In this document: positions 52,306 to 60,737 of the stretch, in pieces | Numbering within the stretch: the stretch's first letter is position 1 | Layout of the letters: each line of letters opens with the position of its first letter | Assembly (NCBI GenBank): GCA_900129675.1 | Contig: FSRD01000001.1 | Location: forward strand, 3,399,501-3,463,500 | Direction: 5' to 3' | DNA: 64,000 nucleotides | DNA from: Bradyrhizobium erythrophlei | GTDB lineage: Bacteria; Pseudomonadota; Alphaproteobacteria; Rhizobiales; Xanthobacteraceae | Notes under the pieces: generated by a model | Seen by the model: only the letters and a program-made list of their open reading frames with translations | Database searches by the model: none | Told to the model about the DNA's origin: nothing | Made by a program: the position numbers and the translations under genes

Positions 52306-53208
52306 TCATTCCCTCCGTTCCTTCATCCTCGTCACCATCATTTCGGCTACCAAGTTACTGGACGGCGAGGCGCTCCGCGAAGCAAGTCGTACCAGCGTGA
52401 CCTGCGTTGCTTCCAGTCGCTTTTCCCTCAGCGGAACCGCCACGAGCGTGCCATTAATCAACGCCGGCATCGCGGTATCCCTTGGCAAAAACGTGGCCAA
52501 ATCGGTCCGCGCGGCGAGCGTTTGCGCGAAGGCCAGAGAATTGGTTTCGTTGCAAATCTCCAGACGAACCTGGGCCTGCGCGCAGGCCCGATCGATCTCC
52601 TGGCGGATGCCGAATGAAGGATCGGGGACGACGACGCGCAGGCCCGCCAGGTCCTTTACGGTGCAACTGCTTTTCGTCGCCAACGGATGGTTCGGCGCGA
52701 CGATCAGGCATAGCGATTGTCTCATGCGGGCGAGTTCAATCAAATCGCGCCGCGGCGCCCGCCCGAAAACGAAGCCGAGATCGACGTCGTTGTGCCCCAC
52801 AAGCTCGGCGACGTCTCGTGAACCGACCACGGTCAGTGCAATCGAGATACCCGGATATTCTCCGGCGAGATCGACCACAAAATCTGCAAGAAAGCTGGCC
52901 AGCAATCCCTCAACAGTGGCGATCTTTACCAGGCCGCGGCGCAGCGAGTCGAACTCCTCGACCTTGCTGCGTAACCCGTCCAGCTGGTTTCGGTTCTCGA
53001 CTGCATAGCGATAGAGCACGTGTCCGGCGTCGGTCAGATTCATGCCGCGCGCGCCGCGCTCGAACAGCTTGACGGACAGCTCCTCTTCCAGCCCCTGCAC
53101 CTGCCGGCTGATGGCTGACGGCGCGATCCGCAGCGATGCCGCCGCCTGTTTGATCGAACCGCATTCGGTGACGACCCGGAAATACCGTACGGCAGTGGAT
53201 TCTATCAT
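52306..53208 (-). CDS. LysR-family transcriptional regulator
   Basis: 300 residues from ATG 53208, which gives MIESTAVRYFRVVTECGSIK, the usual LysR opening; the frame is open to 53376 but the extra residues are not LysR-like. The winged helix (QAAASLRIAPSAISRQVQGL, EEELSVKLFERGARGMNLTD) fills residues 1-60. A two-lobed inducer domain follows, including VGHNDVDLGFVFGRAPRRDL and TDLATFLPRDTAMPALINGT. The gene is divergent from the ABC transporter operon, with 159 bases between, in the usual layout for a LysR gene controlling its neighbour. A TTAG-N11-CTAA dyad at 53271 is the likely binding site. The inducer is probably the substrate or a product of the transported compound. Confidence 0.87.
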   Translation of the reverse strand: MIESTAVRYFRVVTECGSIKQAAASLRIAPSAISRQVQGLEEELSVKLFERGARGMNLTDAGHVLYRYAVENRNQLDGLRSKVEEFDSLRRGLVKIATVEGLLASFLADFVVDLAGEYPGISIALTVVGSRDVAELVGHNDVDLGFVFGRAPRRDLIELARMRQSLCLIVAPNHPLATKSSCTVKDLAGLRVVVPDPSFGIRQEIDRACAQAQVRLEICNETNSLAFAQTLAARTDLATFLPRDTAMPALINGTLVAVPLREKRLEATQVTLVRLASRSASPSSNLVAEMMVTRMKERRE

Positions 53209-53270
53209 CTCGCCATTTTCCAAATTCGGCTGCTCAACGATCCGGCAGCTTCTGATTAGGGGTCTGATTT

Positions 53271-53289
53271 TTAGATCGATTGCGACTAA
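53271..53289. promoter_or_regulatory. LysR-type T-N11-A box (TTAG-N11-CTAA)
   Basis: TTAGATCGATTGCGACTAA has perfect 4-base arms around 11 bases, the canonical LysR-type operator geometry. It lies 60 bases upstream of the LysR start and 80 bases upstream of the binding-protein gene, in their shared promoter region. Confidence 0.5.
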
Positions 53290-53367
53290 ATTCAATGCTT
53301 TTATTCGAAGGCTGGATTTGTCATGCTTTTGCCAGGCATTGGTCACGGTCATCGACGGAGAAAACGG

Positions 53368-54588
53368 ATGGTTCAATCCCGGCTCGCTCGCTACGCCCGC
53401 ATCTCAGGCTCGCTTTTGCTGGCGGTTGCCGGTCTGGCCGTTTCCGCATCGCTGGCCTCGGCCGAAGACGTGATCCGCTTCGGCGCGCCGCTGCCGATCA
53501 CCGGGCCCTTGGCGCCCGAGGCGGTCAAGCAGCAGCAGGGTTATGATTTGTGGGCCGAGCAAGCCAACAAGGCGGGCGGAATCACGGTCGGCGGCAAAAA
53601 ATACAAGGTCGAGATCGTCTATGCCGACTATCAGTCCAACACGCCGCGCGCGGTGCAGACCACCGAGCAGATGATTACGCAGGACAACGTCAATTTTCTG
53701 TTCGGCGCGTTCGGCTCCGGCGCCGCCAAGGCGGCAAGCACCATCTCGGAGAAATACAAGGTGCCGACGCTGGCCGCGACCGCGTCGTCCTCCCAGGTCT
53801 ACGACCAAGGCTATAAATATCTGTTCGGCACCTTTACGCCGAACGACACGTTGACCACGCCGCTGACCCAGATCATCAAGGCGAAGGCGCCCGAGGTGAG
53901 GAAGGTGGCGATTCTGGCGCGCAACGATCTTTTCCCGCTGGCGATTGCCCAGGAGATGGAGAAGTCCGCCAAGGCCAACGGCATCGAAGTCACATACTTT
54001 GAGAAATACGCCATCAACACACTCGATCACTCGGCCACGCTGTCGCAGATCAAATCGCTGGCGCCGCAGTGGATCTTCGTCACCGGCTACACCAACGATC
54101 TGCTGCTGATCCGCAAGCAGATGGTCGACCAGCAGATGAGGGCGGCCGTGGTGACGATGATCGCCGGCCCCGCGTATCAGGAATTCATCGATGCCGCCGG
54201 GCAGAGCGCCGAAAACATCAGCAGCGCGTCATGGTGGCATCCAGCTGAGCAATATGCCGGCAAGGATGTCTTCGGCCAGACCTCGAATTTCGTGAAACTG
54301 TTCCGCGCCAAGTACAACAGCGATCCGGATTACGGCCAGGCATCGGCTGCCCTTTGCGGCGCGTTGTTTCAGCTGGCGATTGAAAAGGCCGGCTCGCTGG
54401 ATCGTGAAAAGGTCCGCGACGAACTGGCCAAGATGGACGTCGTGACGTTCTTCGGGCCGGTCAAGTTCGGCGCCAACGGCCAGATCAATTCGCTGGAGCC
54501 GCCGGTTTTCCAGATTCAGAACGCCAAGCCCGTCGTGCTGTTCCCGGATGCCATCAAGCAGGGTGAATTCAAGCTCGGCGTGAATTGA
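53368..54588 (+). CDS. Branched-chain-amino-acid-type ABC transporter substrate-binding protein
   Basis: 406 residues from ATG 53368 (GGAGAAAACGG upstream). A signal peptide (LLLAVAGLAVSASLASA, cleavage before EDVIRFG) targets it to the periplasm. The mature protein is a type I periplasmic binding protein of the LivK/Peripla_BP_6 group: IRFGAPLPITGPLAPEAVKQ, then YKVEIVYADYQSNTPRAVQT and WIFVTGYTNDLLLIRKQMVD. The substrate is often, but not always, a branched-chain amino acid; with the CnbZ-like and NadX-like genes downstream, an aromatic or aminated acid is equally possible. First gene of a run of seven through 59517. Confidence 0.9.
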   Translation: MVQSRLARYARISGSLLLAVAGLAVSASLASAEDVIRFGAPLPITGPLAPEAVKQQQGYDLWAEQANKAGGITVGGKKYKVEIVYADYQSNTPRAVQTTEQMITQDNVNFLFGAFGSGAAKAASTISEKYKVPTLAATASSSQVYDQGYKYLFGTFTPNDTLTTPLTQIIKAKAPEVRKVAILARNDLFPLAIAQEMEKSAKANGIEVTYFEKYAINTLDHSATLSQIKSLAPQWIFVTGYTNDLLLIRKQMVDQQMRAAVVTMIAGPAYQEFIDAAGQSAENISSASWWHPAEQYAGKDVFGQTSNFVKLFRAKYNSDPDYGQASAALCGALFQLAIEKAGSLDREKVRDELAKMDVVTFFGPVKFGANGQINSLEPPVFQIQNAKPVVLFPDAIKQGEFKLGVN

Positions 54589-54613
54589 TCATCGCGCTCG
54601 GGAAGGAATCGAG

Positions 54614-55480
54614 ATGCTGGCAGTCCAGGTTCTGGTCAATGCGTTGGTGCTGGGTTGTCTCTATGCCTGCATCGCGATCGGCTTCTCGCTGGTTTGGGGC
54701 GTGCTCAACGTCATCAACCTGATCCACGGCTCCTTCATCGTGCTCGGCGCTTATCTGGCCTGGGGCGCCTACCAATGGCTCGGGATCTCGCCGTGGTACG
54801 CTTTGGTGATCGCGGCGCCGCTATTTTTCGCGTTCGGCTATCTGCTGCAGCGGCTGTTGCTCAACCGCGTTATCAGCGCGCCGGTGCTGGTGACGCTGAC
54901 GCTGACCTTCGGGCTCGACCTGATCCTCAACAACGCGATGATTTATTACTTCAAGGCCGATTACCGGAAGCTGACGCTGAGCCCGCCGACCGGCTCGATC
55001 TCGCTGTTCGACGTAGTGGTGCCGGTCGATCGTCTGATCGCCACCGCATCCGCGCTGGCATTGACCGGTCTGCTTTATCTGCTGCTGCGGCGCTCGAAAG
55101 TCGGCCGTGCCATTGTTGCGGTACGGCTCGATCGCGATGCCGCCGTGCTGATGGGCGTCGATGTCAAATCGATCTATGCCATCGCTTTCGGTCTCGGTGC
55201 GGCGCTGGCCGGCTGCGCGGGCGTGCTGATGGCGTTGATCTTCCCGATCTCGACGCTGACGTCGTCGGCCTATCTCGGCAAGGCCTTTGTGGTCTGCGTG
55301 CTCGGCGGTCTCGGTAGCGTGTCCGGCGCGCTGGCCGGCGGCTTGTTGCTGGCGCTGGTGGAAGGCATCGGCTCGACGCTGATCGGACCGGCGCATGCCA
55401 CCACGCTGTCCTTCGTGCTGCTGATCATCTTCCTGGTCGTACGCCCGCAGGGCCTGCTTGGCCGAAAGGGTTTTGAATGA
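54614..55480 (+). CDS. livH: ABC transporter permease, LivH type
   Basis: 288 residues with about eight hydrophobic helices and the opening LVNALVLGCLYACIAIGFSL, which is typical of LivH. The GTLIGPAHATTLSFVLLIIF end and the central AIVAVRLDRDAAVLMGVDVK loop, which carries the EAA-like contact with the ATPases, are conserved. ATG 54614 follows GGAAGGAATCGAG. It forms the membrane channel with LivM. It overlaps livM by ATGA (55477). Confidence 0.9.
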   Translation: MLAVQVLVNALVLGCLYACIAIGFSLVWGVLNVINLIHGSFIVLGAYLAWGAYQWLGISPWYALVIAAPLFFAFGYLLQRLLLNRVISAPVLVTLTLTFGLDLILNNAMIYYFKADYRKLTLSPPTGSISLFDVVVPVDRLIATASALALTGLLYLLLRRSKVGRAIVAVRLDRDAAVLMGVDVKSIYAIAFGLGAALAGCAGVLMALIFPISTLTSSAYLGKAFVVCVLGGLGSVSGALAGGLLLALVEGIGSTLIGPAHATTLSFVLLIIFLVVRPQGLLGRKGFE

Positions 55481-56412
55481 CTCGGGTCAATCTGGCACTG
55501 CTGATCCTGATCGCCTGCGTGGCGTCGCTGCCGCTGTTCGGCGGCGCCTATGCGTTGCGAGTCGGCACCATCGCCTGCATGTATGCGGTCTTCGCGCTGT
55601 CCTGGAATATCGTCGGCGGCTTTGCCGGCTATCCGTCTTTTGCCACCGCGGCATTCTTCGGCTTCGGCGCCTATGCCACCGGCATTCTGCTCAACAAAGG
55701 CGTGCCGCTGAGTGTCGCGGTGATCGGCTCGCTGGTGATGTGCTTCCTGCTCGCCGCGGCGCTCGGCACGGTGCTGCTCCGGCTGCGCGGGCACTACTTC
55801 GCGATCGCCAGCCTCTCATTGGTCGAGGTATTTCGCGAAATGGTCAACAACGCCACGGATCTGACCGGCGGCGGCATGGGGCTGAATATTCCGCTGGCGT
55901 CAGGCTCCGGCATTCTCGCCGACGCCACGTTCTTCTTCTATGCGATGTGGGCCCTGCTGCTGATCGCGGCGGTAGTGGTGATGATCGTCTCGGCCTCGAA
56001 GCTCGGATTCGGCTTGAACTGCATCCGGCAGAACGAGACGGCGTCCAATATGGTTGGCCTGAATTCCACGCTCTACAAGAGCGTGGCCTTCGGCCTGTCG
56101 GCGTGTTTCGTCGGCGCCGCCGGCGGCATCTATGCGGCGTGGGTGCATTACATCGACCCGTCCGACGTGTTCGACATCCTCCATTCGGTAAAGCCGATCG
56201 TGATGGCGCTGATGGGCGGCCTGGGGTCGCCGCTGGGTGTGGTCTGCGGCGCTTTCGTATACCTCGGCCTGGAGGAGGTGGTCTGGCGCAATTACATCCA
56301 GATCCATAGCGGCGTGCTCGGCCTGCTGATCATCATGCTGCTGCTGTTCCTGCCGCATGGCCTGATCTCGCTGCGCTCCGGCATGTTCTGGCGAAAGGCG
56401 AAGCATGTCTGA
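55477..56412 (+). CDS. livM: ABC transporter permease, LivM type
   Basis: 311 residues, nine to ten hydrophobic helices, including MYAVFALSWNIVGGFAGYPS, the characteristic LivM motif, and FGLNCIRQNETASNMVGLNS, the cytoplasmic loop that contacts LivG/LivF. It pairs with LivH as a heterodimer. ATGA overlap with livH, and an 8-base overlap with livG at 56405. Confidence 0.9.
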   Translation: MTRVNLALLILIACVASLPLFGGAYALRVGTIACMYAVFALSWNIVGGFAGYPSFATAAFFGFGAYATGILLNKGVPLSVAVIGSLVMCFLLAAALGTVLLRLRGHYFAIASLSLVEVFREMVNNATDLTGGGMGLNIPLASGSGILADATFFFYAMWALLLIAAVVVMIVSASKLGFGLNCIRQNETASNMVGLNSTLYKSVAFGLSACFVGAAGGIYAAWVHYIDPSDVFDILHSVKPIVMALMGGLGSPLGVVCGAFVYLGLEEVVWRNYIQIHSGVLGLLIIMLLLFLPHGLISLRSGMFWRKAKHV

Positions 56413-57154
56413 GATCCTTCACCTCAGCAACATCTCGCGCCACTTCAGCGGCCTGCAGGCGCTGCGCGACGTCACGATATCCCTCAACAAGGGCGAAGTG
56501 CTCGGCCTGATCGGACCGAACGGCGCCGGTAAGACCACGCTGGTCAACACCATCTGCGGCGTGACACCGGCAAGCTCGGGGGTTGTAACGTTCGACGGCA
56601 AGGACATCACCCGGGTGAAGACTTATCAGGCGGCGCGGCTCGGCCTGTCGCGCACCTTCCAGATCGTGCAGCCGTTTGCCGAATACACCGCGCTCGACAA
56701 TGTCGCAGCGGCCGCTTTGTTCTCGCAGCCCGGCGAAAGCCTCAAATCTGCGCGCGAGGAAGCCCGCGCGCATCTTGCCTTCGTCGGCCTCGACGCGCAG
56801 GCCAACCAGTTCGCGGCGACGCTGACGCTGGCGATGCGCAAGCGGCTGGAATTGGCGAAGGCGCTGGCGATGAAACCGAAGCTGTTATTTCTCGACGAGG
56901 TCAATGCCGGCCTCAACAGCGCCGAGGTGGAGCGCGCCACAAAGCTGATCCATCAGCTTGCCGCCGGCGGCATTACCATCGTGATGATCGAGCATCTGAT
57001 GAAGGTGGTGCTCAACGTCTGCACCCGCATCGCCGTGCTGCACAACGGTCAGCTGATCGCCGACGGCCAGCCGCGCGACGTCATCAAGAATCCCGCCGTG
57101 GTGGATGCCTATCTCGGCCAGCAATACGCACAACGGAATGCCGCCCGTGGCTGA
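56405..57154 (+). CDS. livG: ABC transporter ATPase, LivG type, with an atypical signature motif
   Basis: 249 residues. Walker A GPNGAGKTTLVN is canonical. The Q-loop region and the final H (IVMIEHLMKVV) are in place, and Walker B is LLFLDEVNAGLN. The usual LSGGQ/LSYGQ signature is replaced by LTLAMRKRLELAKALAM, and the residue after the catalytic Glu is Val instead of Pro. I have seen this form in transporters of Rhizobiales, so it may be a stable subfamily; ATP hydrolysis at one composite site could be altered. It overlaps livM by 8 bases and livF by 17. Confidence 0.87.
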   Translation: MSEILHLSNISRHFSGLQALRDVTISLNKGEVLGLIGPNGAGKTTLVNTICGVTPASSGVVTFDGKDITRVKTYQAARLGLSRTFQIVQPFAEYTALDNVAAAALFSQPGESLKSAREEARAHLAFVGLDAQANQFAATLTLAMRKRLELAKALAMKPKLLFLDEVNAGLNSAEVERATKLIHQLAAGGITIVMIEHLMKVVLNVCTRIAVLHNGQLIADGQPRDVIKNPAVVDAYLGQQYAQRNAARG

Positions 57155-57878
57155 TCGCATGATCCTCGAACTGCAAGGTTTGTGCGCCGGCTACGGCGAG
57201 ATCCAGGTGCTGTGGGGCATCGACATGGCGGTGCGCCGCGGTGAGATCACTGCGCTGATCGGCTCCAACGGCGCCGGCAAGACCACGCTAATGCGGGCGC
57301 TGTCCGGACTGATCCCGATGCAGGATGGCCACTACTTCTCCGAAGGCCGGGATCTGACCGGGGACACTGCCGCGCAGATTCTCGCCCATGGCATCGTCCA
57401 CGTACCCGAAGGCCGGCGGCTATTCGGCGCCATGAGCATCGAGGGCAATTTGCTGATGGGCGCCTATTCGCGCAAGGCCAGCCGCGCGGAGATCGCACGC
57501 GATTTGGAGCGGGTCTACACGACGTTTCCGAAATTGTTGGAGCGCCGCGACCAGGCCGCCGCGACGCTGTCCGGCGGTGAGCAGCAGATGTGCGCCATCG
57601 GCCGGGGGCTGATGAGCGCGCCGCGACTGCTGATGATCGACGAATTGTCGCTCGGCCTGTCGCCGTTGCTGGTCGAACAACTAGTCGCGGCGTTGCGGAC
57701 GCTGAACGCTGAAGGCATGTCGATCTTGCTGGTGGAGCAGGATGTCACCACCGCTCTCGATCTCTGCCATTCCGCCTACATCATGGATATGGGCCGCATC
57801 GTGCGCACCGGCCTCGGCCCTGAATTGCTGGCCGATCCGATCATTCGCGACGCCTATCTCGGCGTCCTCGCAGACTGA
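57138..57878 (+). CDS. livF: ABC transporter ATPase, LivF type
   Basis: 246 residues from ATG 57138 (GTG 57147 and ATG 57159 are alternatives). The core has Walker A IGSNGAGKTTLMRALSG, a canonical signature LSGGEQQMCAIGRGL, Walker B LLMIDELSLGLSP and H-loop LLVEQDVTT. It should form the second ATPase with LivG; because LivG has a weak signature, LivF may carry the functional one. The gene ends 48 bases before the CnbZ-like gene. Confidence 0.9.
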   Translation: MPPVADRMILELQGLCAGYGEIQVLWGIDMAVRRGEITALIGSNGAGKTTLMRALSGLIPMQDGHYFSEGRDLTGDTAAQILAHGIVHVPEGRRLFGAMSIEGNLLMGAYSRKASRAEIARDLERVYTTFPKLLERRDQAAATLSGGEQQMCAIGRGLMSAPRLLMIDELSLGLSPLLVEQLVAALRTLNAEGMSILLVEQDVTTALDLCHSAYIMDMGRIVRTGLGPELLADPIIRDAYLGVLAD

Positions 57879-57926
57879 CCATCGTCATTGCGACGAATAC
57901 TTTTCATTCCATCCAGAGAGGCAATC

Positions 57927-58682
57927 ATGATCCAGACCGTCGAAGCAGCTAACAGTGGCTATCGTTTCATGCCCGGCGTCAGCCAGTATTCCTGCGGCGT
58001 CGGCGCGCTGCCTGGTTTCACCCTCGAGCGCGTGCGCTTCTCCAGCGTGGTGCCGCTGAAGCAGGGTTTTGAGAAGATCGCCGAAATCATCAAGAAGGCG
58101 GGCCGGCCGTTGACGTCCTTTGCCGCCTGCGAGCTGCGTTCCCCGGCGCCGTTCACCGAAGACGGCTTCAAGGCTTTCAACGAGATCTATATCAAGACGC
58201 TGATCGAATGGGGCGTGATGAAGGACGGCGTCAATCCTGTGGCGCGTAGCAACGTCTGTCCGAAGCTCGATCCGCCGTCCGAGCCGGGCTTTCACGCCTT
58301 CTCGTTCACGACTGTCGCGCCGGGCGCGCCGGCCTCGTTCATCGTGGCCGGCAGCGGCGAGTCTCAGGAAGGCAAGGCGAACTACCGAGATTATATTGTT
58401 CGGCTCGGCGATACCAGCCCTTCCGGCATGCTCGAAAAGGCCAAGTGGGTCCTCGACGAAATGGAGCGCCGCATGAGCGCGTTCTCCGGGGACTGGATCC
58501 AGACCACCGGCGTTCAGCTTTACACCGTGCAGAACGTGTTCTCGGTGCTGGAGAGCGAACTCGGCCGCCGTGGCGTGTTCCGTAACGGCCTGACCTGGCA
58601 TTTCAACCGCCCGCCGGTGGTCGATCTCGAATACGAGATGGACTGCCGCCGCGTCCATATTGAGCGCGTGATCGAAAGTTGA
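57927..58682 (+). CDS. CnbZ-like 2-aminomuconate deaminase
   Basis: 251 residues from ATG 57927 (AGAGAGGCAATC upstream). It resembles the protein annotated CnbZ, 2-amino-5-chloromuconate deaminase of 4-chloronitrobenzene catabolism: GYRFMPGVSQYSCGVGALPG, then FAACELRSPAPFTEDGFKAF, GVNPVARSNVCPKLDPPSEP, and SGDWIQTTGVQLYTVQNVFS. Enzymes of this group remove an amino group from 2-aminomuconic acids. The family call is from memory of conserved blocks. The real substrate in this organism is unknown; the neighbouring transporter and dehydrogenase-like gene suggest an aminated aromatic or dicarboxylic acid. Confidence 0.65.
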   Translation: MIQTVEAANSGYRFMPGVSQYSCGVGALPGFTLERVRFSSVVPLKQGFEKIAEIIKKAGRPLTSFAACELRSPAPFTEDGFKAFNEIYIKTLIEWGVMKDGVNPVARSNVCPKLDPPSEPGFHAFSFTTVAPGAPASFIVAGSGESQEGKANYRDYIVRLGDTSPSGMLEKAKWVLDEMERRMSAFSGDWIQTTGVQLYTVQNVFSVLESELGRRGVFRNGLTWHFNRPPVVDLEYEMDCRRVHIERVIES

Positions 58683-58686
58683 AACG

Positions 58687-59517
58687 ATGGCAACTCCAGC
58701 AATGATCGTTGAAGGCGAGTTGCGCGTCGCGGTAGTCGGGCTTGGAGCGATCGGGCGGAGGGTCGTCGAAGCGCTGGATCGCGGCTTGGACGGGTTGGTG
58801 CTGGCTGCGGTCTCGGTTCAGGAGCCCGGGAAGCATCTAGACTTCCTCGCGACTCTGTCCAGGGCGCCTGCCATTCTGCCCATCGAAAACCTCTCCGGAG
58901 TGGCCGACGTAGTCATCGAATGCGCACCAAGCGCATTGCTGAAGTCGATTGTCCTTCCATTTGTCAGCAAGGGAAAAACGGCAATCGTACTGAGCGCGGG
59001 GGCGCTTCTGGAGCACGATGACCTCATTCAGATTGCGAAGCAGAGTGGCGGTCAGATCGTGGTACCGACGGGAGCGGTGATCGGCCTCGATGCAGTGACG
59101 GCCGCCGCAGAAGGGACGATCCATTCGGTGCGGATGATGACGCGCAAGCCGGTCAAGGGCCTGGCCGGCGCTCCCTACATTGTCGAGAACAATATCGACA
59201 TTGAAAACATCACCGAACCGCTGAAGATCTTCGACGGCACGGCGCGCGAAGCTGCCAGGGGATTCCCTGCTAACCTCAATGTCGCCGTCGCGCTCTCGCT
59301 CGCCGGAATCGGCCCGGATCGGACCAGACTTGAAATCTGGGCGGATCCCGCACTGACGCGCAATACCCATCGTATCGAGGTGGAGTCGGATTCTGCGAGC
59401 TTCGCGATGTCGATCGAAAATATTCCGTCCGAGAATCCGAAGACCGGTCGGATTACGGCCCTGTCAGTGATTGCCTATCTTCGCAAGCAACGATCCGCGC
59501 TTCGTGTTGGGACGTGA
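58687..59517 (+). CDS. Aspartate dehydrogenase-like (NadX/DUF108) oxidoreductase
   Basis: 276 residues. An N-terminal Rossmann fold (VAVVGLGAIGRRVVEALD) binds NAD(P). The middle has ENLSGVADVVIECAPSALLK and IVVPTGAVIGLDAVTAAAEG. The C-terminal domain, typical of L-aspartate dehydrogenase NadX, shows NLNVAVALSLAGIGPDRTRL and ENPKTGRITA. NadX makes iminoaspartate from aspartate, normally for NAD synthesis; here it sits next to a catabolic deaminase and no nadA or nadC is near, so a dehydrogenase for another 2-amino dicarboxylate is likely. The ATG is 4 bases after the preceding stop. Confidence 0.78.
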   Translation: MATPAMIVEGELRVAVVGLGAIGRRVVEALDRGLDGLVLAAVSVQEPGKHLDFLATLSRAPAILPIENLSGVADVVIECAPSALLKSIVLPFVSKGKTAIVLSAGALLEHDDLIQIAKQSGGQIVVPTGAVIGLDAVTAAAEGTIHSVRMMTRKPVKGLAGAPYIVENNIDIENITEPLKIFDGTAREAARGFPANLNVAVALSLAGIGPDRTRLEIWADPALTRNTHRIEVESDSASFAMSIENIPSENPKTGRITALSVIAYLRKQRSALRVGT

Positions 59518-59822
59518 ACGAACCTTTAGATAGAGATTGATCGACTGGTGGTGTGATTTTCGCCCTCGCGCTGGATACTCGTCAGACCCGATGTGACCGG
59601 CATTCCCTTGTGCCGTGTCCCGCCTCCGGTTGTGAACGAGCTTACGCCATGAACCTCTTTTAGCTCGTACACAGTGAGAGCGGCGGTCGGTGCTGCAGGC
59701 TTGGGCATATGGCGAACATGTTGCGAGCATATGTAGAAAACACTGGCAGATTTCGATGTCGCCATTGGGATGGCTCTACATCTGAACTTGCGGTGACTGG
59801 CTTGCTATCGTAATTGTCGGTG
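59518..59822. other. Intergenic region before the dpp operon
   Basis: 305 bases between nadX-like and dppB. A minus-strand frame (about 59526-59765) contains LTVYELKEVHGVSSFTTGGG, which looks protein-like but has no identifiable start, so it may be the relic of a lost gene. I see no binding-protein gene here, where one is often found. A promoter for the dpp operon is expected in the last 100 bases. Confidence 0.35.
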
Positions 59823-60737
59823 ATGGTCTTGTTTGTCGTCCGCAGACTGTGGCTGGCCGCCTTGGTGTGCCTGACCGTTCTGGTCGTCAGCTTCGTCCTG
59901 ACACGCCTTTCCGGCGATCTGGCCGCGTCGATCGCAGGCCCGAACGCCTCCGCGGCCGATGTCGCAATCATTACCAGGAATTATGGCCTCGACCGCCCGT
60001 TGGTGGTGCAGTTTCTCGAATGGGCCGGCCACGCCGCCGAGGGCGATCTCGGCCGATCCTTCCTCTACCATGTCCCGGTCTGGGGGCTGATCCGCGATCG
60101 ATTACCGGTCACTCTGGCGCTTGGCCTGACCGGCCTTGCGATCGCGCTGTTGGTTGCCCTGCCGCTGGGCATTCTGGCGGCGGTGCGGGAGGGCTCGGCG
60201 ATGGATCGGGGCATCATGATGGTGGCGCTGCTGGGGCAGGCGATGCCGGGCTTCTGGTTCGGTCTGGTGATGATCGTCCTGCTTGGCCTCGACCTGCAAT
60301 GGCTGCCGATTTCGGGCGGCGACACCTGGCAAGGCTACATCATGCCGGGGATCGTGCTGGCCTTTTCGGCAATCCCAGCCTTGATGCGCCTGACCCGCTC
60401 GGGAATGATCGATGCGCTGGCGGCGGATTACATTCGCACCGCGCGCGCGAAGGGACTGAGCCGGGCGAAGATCATCCTCAAGCACGCCTTGCGCAATGCG
60501 GCGATGCCGGTGGTCTCCATCGCGGCGGTGCAACTCGGCTTTATGTTGGGAGGATCCGTGGTGATCGAGTCTGTCTTCGCACTGCCGGGCGTCGGCTATC
60601 TGGCCTGGGAATCGATCACCAAGAATGATTTTCCGGTGGTCCAGGCCGTCGTGCTGTTTTTGGCCGTCATCTACATCGCCCTGACCTTGCTGGCGGACAT
60701 GATGAATGCGCTGCTCGATCCGAGGTTGCGCGGATGA
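59823..60737 (+). CDS. ABC transporter permease, DppB type
   Basis: 304 residues from ATG 59823; GTG 59820 and TTG 59814 are alternatives, and no strong ribosome site is seen. Six or so helices; the DppB/OppB signature is in the first helix (RRLWLAALVCLTVLVVSFVL), in the conserved NYGLDRPLVVQFLEWAGHAA and GDLGRSFLYHVPV segments, and in the EAA-loop region DYIRTARAKGLSRAKIILKH ALRNA. One of two channel subunits for peptides, opines or nickel. ATGA overlap with dppC. Confidence 0.87.
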   Translation: MVLFVVRRLWLAALVCLTVLVVSFVLTRLSGDLAASIAGPNASAADVAIITRNYGLDRPLVVQFLEWAGHAAEGDLGRSFLYHVPVWGLIRDRLPVTLALGLTGLAIALLVALPLGILAAVREGSAMDRGIMMVALLGQAMPGFWFGLVMIVLLGLDLQWLPISGGDTWQGYIMPGIVLAFSAIPALMRLTRSGMIDALAADYIRTARAKGLSRAKIILKHALRNAAMPVVSIAAVQLGFMLGGSVVIESVFALPGVGYLAWESITKNDFPVVQAVVLFLAVIYIALTLLADMMNALLDPRLRG

